The notes under the pieces were generated by a model. That model did no database searches. It saw only the letters and a list, made by a program, of their open reading frames with translations, and had not been told where the DNA came from. A stretch of 17,958 bases of DNA from contig CAYLYQ010000042.1 in assembly GCA_964388105.1 (NCBI GenBank), forward strand, positions 1 through 17,958, written 5' to 3'. Positions within the stretch are counted from its first letter, which is position 1. Each line of letters opens with the position of its first letter. The translations under genes and the position numbers were made by a program. This document shows, one piece after another, positions 13,636 to 17,958 of the stretch. This stretch comes from ZC4RG35 sp964388105 (GTDB taxonomy: Bacteria > Actinomycetota > Acidimicrobiia > Spongiisociales > ZC4RG35).

Positions 13636-13781
13636 GGCCTGTCCCGCTTCACAGAAGTTGTTCACTTGGCGTCTCCGTCCGCGGCTAGGTGACCCCTGCG
13701 AGGCAGACACAAAGAGAGCATCCCGCAACTAAAGAGGTGCTCACGGCGCGTATCTCGTAAAACGGCCCTCACCAGGGAGTA

Positions 13782-13903
13782 TGGTGGAGCTGAGGGGATT
13801 TGAACCCCTGACCCCCTCATTGCGAAAGATGTGGTCAAAACGCTCTGACCAGGGGAAACGGCGCCGGTTTCCGGGCTTGTGGGGCGGCTGTGGGCCGAGC
13901 GAC
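13782..13903 (-). repeat. tRNA-Ala 3'-end remnant plus element arm, copy B (putative att site)
   Basis: Same structure as the copy at 8565. The tRNA 3' part (13831-13782) differs from that copy by one extra C. It is followed by TGGTCA-N8-TGACCA (13832-13851), a 24-nt variable part and the shared 28-nt block (13876-13903). Compared with the intact tRNA-Ala at 17866, the 45 nt from CCA to anticodon loop differ at a compensated T-stem pair and at one position near the loop; the sequences diverge completely past the loop. The anticodon stem cannot form and no 5' half exists. It marks the junction of the two modules. Confidence 0.75.
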
Positions 13904-14145
13904 GTGAGACGTGGTGAGGCGTCGTGAGGTGCGAGGCTGCGATCTTTTCGAAGGCGACTTCGAGGTCCTCCATCAATGCGGGAAGGTGGGCCAGCTTGCC
14001 TTTCCGGTATTCGGTTGCCAGTCGGTCAGCTAGCGCGGCGCTGGCGGGGGCAATCGCCCTGTCCGCAGCTGATTACAGCTGCGACGCGCCGGTTCACAGA
14101 CGAGTCGTCGGGATCGAGGCCGAGCAGCGTGAGGATGGCGGTCAC
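13904..14145 (-). pseudogene. Decayed leftward ORF running into the repeat (frameshifted)
   Basis: A minus-strand gene starting at GTG 14145 reads TAILTLLGLDPDDSSVNRRVAAVI and then stops at 14028-14026. A one-frame shift near 14072 continues smoothly as ADRAIAPASAALADRLATEY, then GKLAHLPALMEDLEVAFEKI, toward the att-like copy at 13782, where the frame passes into tRNA sequence. Its GTG overlaps the stop of the ORF upstream (GTGA), so the two were probably once an operon. No family is recognised; an element-encoded (phage or ICE) protein is possible. Confidence 0.4.
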
Positions 14146-14264
14146 CGCTCTTCAATCATTCCGATGTGCTTGTTCTCGCTCGGGGTTAGCGATGCGCTGA
14201 GTACGATTTCTCTGATTTCTTTGGGCGGCCAATGGAACCGAACTGGGTTCTCACGCGTGTACAT
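14142..14264 (-). CDS. Small leftward ORF upstream of the decayed gene, possible remnant
   Basis: 40 codons from ATG 14264 to TGA 14142, with a natural-looking composition (NPVRFHWPPKEIREIVL, then SENKHIGMIEER). Its stop overlaps the GTG of the next leftward ORF. The frame stays open upstream of the ATG into the antisense of the ECF sigma gene, so it may be the 3' end of a longer gene whose start was replaced. Function is unknown. Confidence 0.3.
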   Translation of the reverse strand: MYTRENPVRFHWPPKEIREIVLSASLTPSENKHIGMIEER

Positions 14265-14291
14265 CCCCACACAGGGCGTTAGGAAGCTGGA

Positions 14292-14789
14292 TTGGCCGAC
14301 AGGAATCAAGTCTTGGTGACAGCTGAGGACGACTTCGGTGTCTTCTATCAGAAGTGGCGTTCACCGATCTGTCGGAGCCTGGCGCTCACCCTGGGGGATG
14401 TCGGCCTGGCCAACGAGGCCATCGACGAGGCAATGACCCGGGCTGTCGCCCGTTGGGAGATCCTGAAGGACTACGAACGTCCCGAGGGGTGGCTTTACCG
14501 GGTGGGGCTGAACTGGGCTCGTGGCGTGTTCCGGAAGAGACGGTACGAGTTGTTGGCTGATCTCGAGGTAAGCGCTCGAACCTGGGAAGACCCACTCCCC
14601 GATGCCGACCTGATCGAAGCGGTCGGGCGTCTCTCCCTACGGCTGCGGACCGTAGTGGTGGCTCGCTATCACCTTGACTTTTCCACCGCAGAGGTCGCCG
14701 AGGCGTTGGGCATCCCCGAGGGGACGGTGAAGAGCCGGCTATCGCGGGCATTGGACCAGCTCGGCCGAGAACTCGGAAAGGAATCATGA
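14292..14789 (+). CDS. ECF (SigE-like/SigK-like group 4) RNA polymerase sigma factor
   Basis: A 165-residue extracytoplasmic-function sigma factor. Region 2 covers about 14-84 (DFGVFYQKWRSPICRSLALTL, then AIDEAMTRAVARWEIL and WLYRVGLNWARGVFRKRR), where the last part binds core and the -10. Region 4 (about 113-162) has RLSLRLRTVVVARYHL, then STAEVAEALGIPEGTVKSRLS (131-151), a clear helix-turn-helix. Start TTG 14292 has AGGAAG just upstream; GTG 14316 is an alternative that keeps the whole domain. The stop overlaps the next ATG (ATGA), so the downstream membrane protein is co-translated and is probably its anti-sigma factor. Confidence 0.9.
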   Translation: MADRNQVLVTAEDDFGVFYQKWRSPICRSLALTLGDVGLANEAIDEAMTRAVARWEILKDYERPEGWLYRVGLNWARGVFRKRRYELLADLEVSARTWEDPLPDADLIEAVGRLSLRLRTVVVARYHLDFSTAEVAEALGIPEGTVKSRLSRALDQLGRELGKES

Positions 14790-16162
14790 CCCCGCTAGAA
14801 GAGAGAATCCGCACCAGTCTGCACGAGACCGCCGAACGAATCCCGGACACGGCACAGTTCACCGCCGTGCCTCGGCGCAGTTCCACGCGTCCCATAGGAG
14901 TCTGGATCGCCGGCGCAGCCGTCGCCGCAGTGTTGCTTCTGTTCACACCCATCCTGCTACTCGACAGGTCAGACCCCGCCACCACTCCTGCAGGCCACCC
15001 CGGCCAGTTCCGTGGTGAATGGGTCACCGACCAGAGCGACGACACCACTCACACGATGACTATCGAGCTCTCGGAGGCCGGGAGTGCCCAGATGAATATC
15101 GAAGACGACTTCGCATTGGTGTGCTTGGGCGCCCCTCTTCAGGTACTCGGAACTGGCAACCTCCAGACAGACGACACGCTGGTTTTCAGCTCGCCGACGG
15201 TGAGCTGTAAGGACGGGCGCCAGCCAGAGGCCTCGAGCGGGCCACCACTCGAAGACCTGTACCAGAACCTGACCTTCACATACCACCCTCAGACAGACAC
15301 ATTGACGGACAACTTCGGTCTGCTCTGGACCCGCGGAATTGCCAACACCCCGGGGATCAATTGGCCCCAGACGAGCCTGGAGGAGGTGCAGGAAGCTCAG
15401 AGGCTCGCCGATGCCGGGGACCCTGACTACGCCTGGCAGCTAGAGCCGAACATGGAGTCGATTCTTCAGGGTGCGAGCAAGGACGACATTCCCGAGATCG
15501 TCGCCCGATTCCTTCAAAAGGAGCTCGGCTGGGAGGAGTTCGCCCTGATCGGGACTGAAGAGCCTTTCCAGTACGGGGGCTTTCAGGTGGTCGGCGCCCA
15601 GCTCATCCGGTGTGAACCCGGGAAGAGCAATCCCTTCTGGCCCAATGATCCAGTGTTCGGTGGGTGCGCCCCCACGATCGACGACTTCCAGTACGAGAGT
15701 GCGTTCGTCAACGTGACCCAGCCCGACAAGCAGGGTAGGGAAGGGCTCTGGGTAGCTTCGTTCTTGACAGAAGCCGAGCCGTTTTGGCAGATCCCTCCCA
15801 TCACCGACGTGGAAATCGCGGCGCTCATGGACGCCTTCATCCAGTCCAGGATCGCCGGCGAGGGTGCCGAGCAGTACCTAGGCCCGGCGGACAATCTCCA
15901 GCACTTCGAGACCGGATACCTGTACGCAACAAGCACCGGTTCGGCCTATGAACGAGGCGAGTTCGAGATCGAAGAAGGTGAGATCGAGGACCAGGGGCCG
16001 CAAGGGGGCTCGATCGGTCTGAAAGTGCGGATGTTCGCTGACGGTGGCGAGATTGTGGTCGAGCAGACTTTCGAGTTGGAGGCGCGAGGCGATCACTGGG
16101 AGCTCTACCAGCACGACGAGGACCAGAACGCAGAGAACGGGGTGCCCTTGCCGCGACCCTGA
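14786..16162 (+). CDS. Single-pass membrane protein coupled to the ECF sigma factor (probable anti-sigma factor/sensor)
   Basis: A 458-residue protein: a short cytoplasmic part (1-36, MTPLEERIRTSLHETAERIP), one transmembrane helix (about 37-59), and a large extracytoplasmic part of about 400 acidic residues with four or more cysteines (around 112, 136, 277 and 292). No zinc anti-sigma HxxxCxxC motif is seen. The ATGA overlap with the ECF sigma gene and the topology make it the likely anti-sigma regulator that senses an envelope signal. The outer domain is not recognised; its first section (75-180) is strand-rich and lipocalin-like in pattern only. The C-terminal region has an acidic EIEEGEIED stretch. 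Confidence 0.6.
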   Translation: MTPLEERIRTSLHETAERIPDTAQFTAVPRRSSTRPIGVWIAGAAVAAVLLLFTPILLLDRSDPATTPAGHPGQFRGEWVTDQSDDTTHTMTIELSEAGSAQMNIEDDFALVCLGAPLQVLGTGNLQTDDTLVFSSPTVSCKDGRQPEASSGPPLEDLYQNLTFTYHPQTDTLTDNFGLLWTRGIANTPGINWPQTSLEEVQEAQRLADAGDPDYAWQLEPNMESILQGASKDDIPEIVARFLQKELGWEEFALIGTEEPFQYGGFQVVGAQLIRCEPGKSNPFWPNDPVFGGCAPTIDDFQYESAFVNVTQPDKQGREGLWVASFLTEAEPFWQIPPITDVEIAALMDAFIQSRIAGEGAEQYLGPADNLQHFETGYLYATSTGSAYERGEFEIEEGEIEDQGPQGGSIGLKVRMFADGGEIVVEQTFELEARGDHWELYQHDEDQNAENGVPLPRP

Positions 16163-16229
16163 TGAGCAACAGGCAGAGGATCAGGGCCAGGGGGTACAGG
16201 CGGTTCTTACAGAGGGATGACGTACGGGG

Positions 16230-16425
16230 ATGAGATCGAGACGAGCGATGCTCTTGGTGGCCCTGCTATTGGCGACGGCCTTCAAGAGGGGCGGAGCCGC
16301 AGCCGATCTTCGTTCCCGTGGAGGCCAATGAAATGACAGTCTCCATGCACGAGATCGACGCGGTATCGAACAGCGTCAGCCATTGCTCGGCTCCAGATCG
16401 GACGTGGAGGCAGAAGTCGGGATGA
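16230..16425 (+). pseudogene. Broken small gene: signal peptide fragment with shifted C-terminal frame
   Basis: From ATG 16230 a frame encodes a good signal-peptide-like start (MRSRRAMLLVALLLATA) but stops at 16329-16331 after 33 codons. In the next frame, open from 16234, the sequence PQPIFVPVEANEMTVSMHEI runs to a TGA at 16423-16425 that overlaps the ATG of the following lipoprotein gene. This suggests a short exported protein of about 65 residues cut by an indel, or chance. The 67 nt before it (16163-16229) show nothing. Confidence 0.3.
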
Positions 16426-17456
16426 GACGGGTGTCGATAGGCACGCTGGTTCTCGCGGTAGGGCTTGTGTCGATCGCAGCCGCCTGCGCGGACGACGACG
16501 ACGGGAACCGCACTTCGGCCACGACGATCGTGACACCAACCACGACGACCGTCACACCAATCGGAACGGAAGCGGCATCCCTCCCCGAGGTCAAAGACAT
16601 CGAGGAGACCGGCGCACTCCACATCGACACTTCCGGAAACGCCGACTGGGTGACCGTCGCCGGTGATTCGGCTTGGTTGGCCAACGTGGGAAAAGGAATC
16701 ACCCGTTACGACCTGGCGACCGGTGACATGCTCAGCGAGATCGAGACGAACGACATCTGCCTCGCCATGGATGAGGGCTTCGGCTCGCTGTGGGCCGGAG
16801 ACTGCGTCGAGAACACACTGCTGCGTATCGACGTGACCACCGGAGAGCAGGTGGCGACCATCAGCCTGCCCTTCAGCCTCCCCAGCGAGTCGTCCGTGGC
16901 CGTGGGTGATGACGGCGTCTGGATGTTGTCGACCGGGGCGCAGCCCGACCTCGTCCGCATCGACCCGGCGACCAACGAGGTGGCGGACACCTTCCCGGCG
17001 CCCAGCGGAGCCACTGCCCTACGGGCTGGCGACGGCTCCCTGTGGATCACCCGAGCCCATGCCGGCCAGCTGCTCCGGGTCGACCCGGCCACCGGTGAGG
17101 AGCTGGTCGAGATCGACGTCGCCGCCGGGAGCACATTCCTTGCTTTCGGGGAGGGCGGGGTGTGGACCATGGGTTCGACCGGCGAGGTCGTCCACGTGGA
17201 CCCGGCGACCAACTCAGTTGTGGCGATCATCCCCACGGGTGGCCGGGTAGAACACGGCGACGTCGCCGTGGGAGGTGGCTACGTCTGGGCACGGATCTCC
17301 GAAACCCTCTTCGCCCAGATCGACCCCACCACCAACACCGTGGTCGCCCGGTATGGGCCACCGAGCGAAGGCAGCGGAGGCATCGATGCTGATGATCAAG
17401 CCGTTTGGGTCTCCGACTACCTGGGCCAGACCCTCTGGCGCTTACCCCTGGACTGA
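16422..17456 (+). CDS. Beta-propeller lipoprotein (YncE/YVTN or NHL-like repeats)
   Basis: A 344-residue exported protein. The lipoprotein signal ends in AAAC with Cys22, followed by DDDD and a Thr-rich linker (31-48). About six blades follow, each with a pattern of xVWxx...RIDPATNEVVxxI: RYDLATGDM (95-103), RIDVTTGEQ (135-143), RIDPATNEV (179-187), RVDPATGEE (219-227), HVDPATNSV (258-266) and QIDPTTNTV (299-307). Such propellers bind ligands or proteins outside the cell; virginiamycin-lyase-like proteins share the fold, but no catalytic residues are claimed. The start ATG 16422 begins the signal peptide; an in-frame start at 16383 does not. It lies after the ECF/anti-sigma pair in the same direction and may be controlled by it. 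Confidence 0.82.
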   Translation: MRRVSIGTLVLAVGLVSIAAACADDDDGNRTSATTIVTPTTTTVTPIGTEAASLPEVKDIEETGALHIDTSGNADWVTVAGDSAWLANVGKGITRYDLATGDMLSEIETNDICLAMDEGFGSLWAGDCVENTLLRIDVTTGEQVATISLPFSLPSESSVAVGDDGVWMLSTGAQPDLVRIDPATNEVADTFPAPSGATALRAGDGSLWITRAHAGQLLRVDPATGEELVEIDVAAGSTFLAFGEGGVWTMGSTGEVVHVDPATNSVVAIIPTGGRVEHGDVAVGGGYVWARISETLFAQIDPTTNTVVARYGPPSEGSGGIDADDQAVWVSDYLGQTLWRLPLD

Positions 17457-17865
17457 CCTCGGGACATCTTCGACGACCGCCCGACGCCGGACCTATGACG
17501 CCAGGCCAATCCTCGACGAGGGCAGACACCGTTCGTCGAGAGGCGGGGTCTCATCAAACCGATTACGAGTGTCGGCCGACAGCAAAGTCGACTTAGCCAT
17601 CCGCCGATCGCGGGGCGCATCCCCTCAAGACCAAATAGAACCCGACTCCAATCGCGCATCTCCCAATGTGCTTCATTCTGAACCGGCACGAGGCAGTGCA
17701 TCGCGGGCATTATCCGGATTCACGCGAGGTGGATTGAGAAAGCACCTCGCAGAAAATGAAGGAGTCACGACACGACTTTGTGGGTCCTCTGTGGAGCGCG
17801 AGACTCCGAATACCGACCACTACGACGAATCAGACGCGATCAGAAATCCTCCTGACCAGGGCAAA
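17457..17865. other. Gene-poor, lower-GC stretch before the tRNA-Ala
   Basis: 409 nt without a supportable gene. The long plus-strand frame over it runs out of the lipoprotein gene in another frame and ends inside the tRNA. The base composition is visibly less GC-rich than in the neighbouring genes, which fits recently acquired or non-coding element sequence. The right edge carries ACCAGGG (17855-17861), four nt before the tRNA CCA, as at the right end of module 1. No terminator, CRISPR or IS end was recognised. Confidence 0.5.
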
Positions 17866-17942
17866 TGGTGGAGCTGACGGGATTTGAACCCGTGACCCCC
17901 TCGTTGCGAACGAGGTGCTCTGCCAGGCTGAGCTACAGCCCC
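17866..17942 (-). tRNA. tRNA-Ala (anticodon CGC)
   Basis: A complete cloverleaf on the minus strand, 77 nt with encoded CCA. The acceptor GGGGCTG pairs with CAGCTCC and contains the G3-U70 pair that marks tRNA-Ala. D-arm GCTC...GAGC, anticodon stem CCTCG/CGAGG with loop TTCGCAA (anticodon CGC, reading GCG), T-stem ACGGG/CCCGT with loop TTCAAAT. Its 3' end faces the island on the left, and two truncated copies of that end lie at 13782 and 8565. It is the likely integration target, restored by the element. Confidence 0.96.
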
Positions 17943-17958
17943 TTGCGGGAAGGTGATT

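Larger units (their letters stand above)
8565..13781. mobile_element. Putative integrated island module 1: copper cassette between tRNA-Ala 3'-end repeats
   Basis: The 5.2-kb interval runs from one tRNA-Ala 3'-end repeat (8565) to the next (13782), both in direct orientation. It carries only metal-related and membrane genes: cytochrome c, copB, csoR, DUF305, a DUF6153-like gene, cupredoxin and a Cys-Cys ORF. No integrase, transposase or relaxase is visible. Read with module 2 and the intact tRNA-Ala on the right, it looks like tandem accretion of site-specific elements at one tRNA gene. The boundary evidence is good; mobility itself is an inference. Confidence 0.55.
13782..17865. mobile_element. 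Putative integrated island module 2: ECF sigma locus between att-like repeat and intact tRNA-Ala
   Basis: The 4.1-kb interval runs from the truncated tRNA-Ala copy at 13782 to the 3' end of the intact tRNA-Ala at 17866. That is the expected layout for an element inserted at the tRNA 3' end. Both right ends (module 1 at 13771 and module 2 at 17855) share ACCAGGG-N4-TGGTGGAGC, which supports a common element family. It holds decayed leftward ORFs, the ECF sigma/anti-sigma pair and a beta-propeller lipoprotein. No integrase is seen. Confidence 0.5.

Noticed and set aside
13662..13976. Leftward protein ending in MRGSGVQIPSAPP (and a similar one at 8483-8815)
   Set aside because: That ending is the translation of a tRNA 3' end, a common false C-terminus. 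Only the part right of the repeat may be a gene remnant.
17275..17877. Plus-strand ORF across the end of the propeller gene to the tRNA
   Set aside because: It starts out of frame inside the lipoprotein gene and ends in tRNA sequence; no motif and no start signal.
1..17958. CRISPR arrays, insertion sequences, toxin-antitoxin pairs
   Set aside because: No regularly spaced repeats, no transposase motifs and no typical small toxin-antitoxin gene pair were found. The abrB-like gene has no toxin partner beside it.

Overview
The window is high-GC DNA with GTG and TTG starts, ATGA/GTGA gene overlaps and typical actinobacterial families (SigB/SigF-type sigma factor, SigE-like ECF factor, CsoR, small HATPase anti-sigma protein, Thr-rich lipoprotein linkers). 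It most resembles an Actinomycetota genome, perhaps an uncultured Acidimicrobiia-like lineage. The class is an inference. A run of exactly 100 N marks an assembly gap, so this is a draft or metagenome contig.

Region 1 (1-4012) is core. rsmA (cut by the window edge) and tatD overlap by 4 nt. A small AbrB-type regulator with a Cys4 tail is divergent from tatD. An apparent operon of zinc-metalloprotease lipoprotein, DUF192 protein and rsmI is read leftward. The order rsmI / opposing abrB / tatD / rsmA is the one known from Bacillus.

Region 2 (4013-8564) is a general-stress, partner-switching locus: a MASE1-SpoIIE membrane phosphatase, a STAS antagonist, a ferritin-like diiron protein, a degenerate RsbW-like protein, and a convergent SigB/SigF-type sigma factor. 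The sigma gene has a textbook GTTT-N16-GGGTAT promoter, and the ferritin-like gene has a near match with the same spacer. This suggests autoregulation and a local regulon.

Region 3 (8565-17942) looks like a tandem integrated island next to an intact tRNA-Ala(CGC) at 17866-17942. Two truncated tRNA-Ala 3' ends lie at 8565 and 13782, in the same orientation as the intact tRNA and both fused to the same non-tRNA arm. They split the island into two modules. Module 1 (5.2 kb) is a copper cassette: csoR-copB-cytochrome c, a DUF305 membrane protein, a small DUF6153-like membrane protein, a cupredoxin lipoprotein, and a Cys-Cys protein that seems frameshifted. A CsoR-type operator precedes csoR. Module 2 (4.1 kb) carries decayed leftward ORFs, an ECF sigma factor coupled to a single-pass membrane protein (probable anti-sigma factor), a broken small gene, and a beta-propeller lipoprotein. 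No integrase gene is visible, so the island is either a relic or was mobilised in trans.
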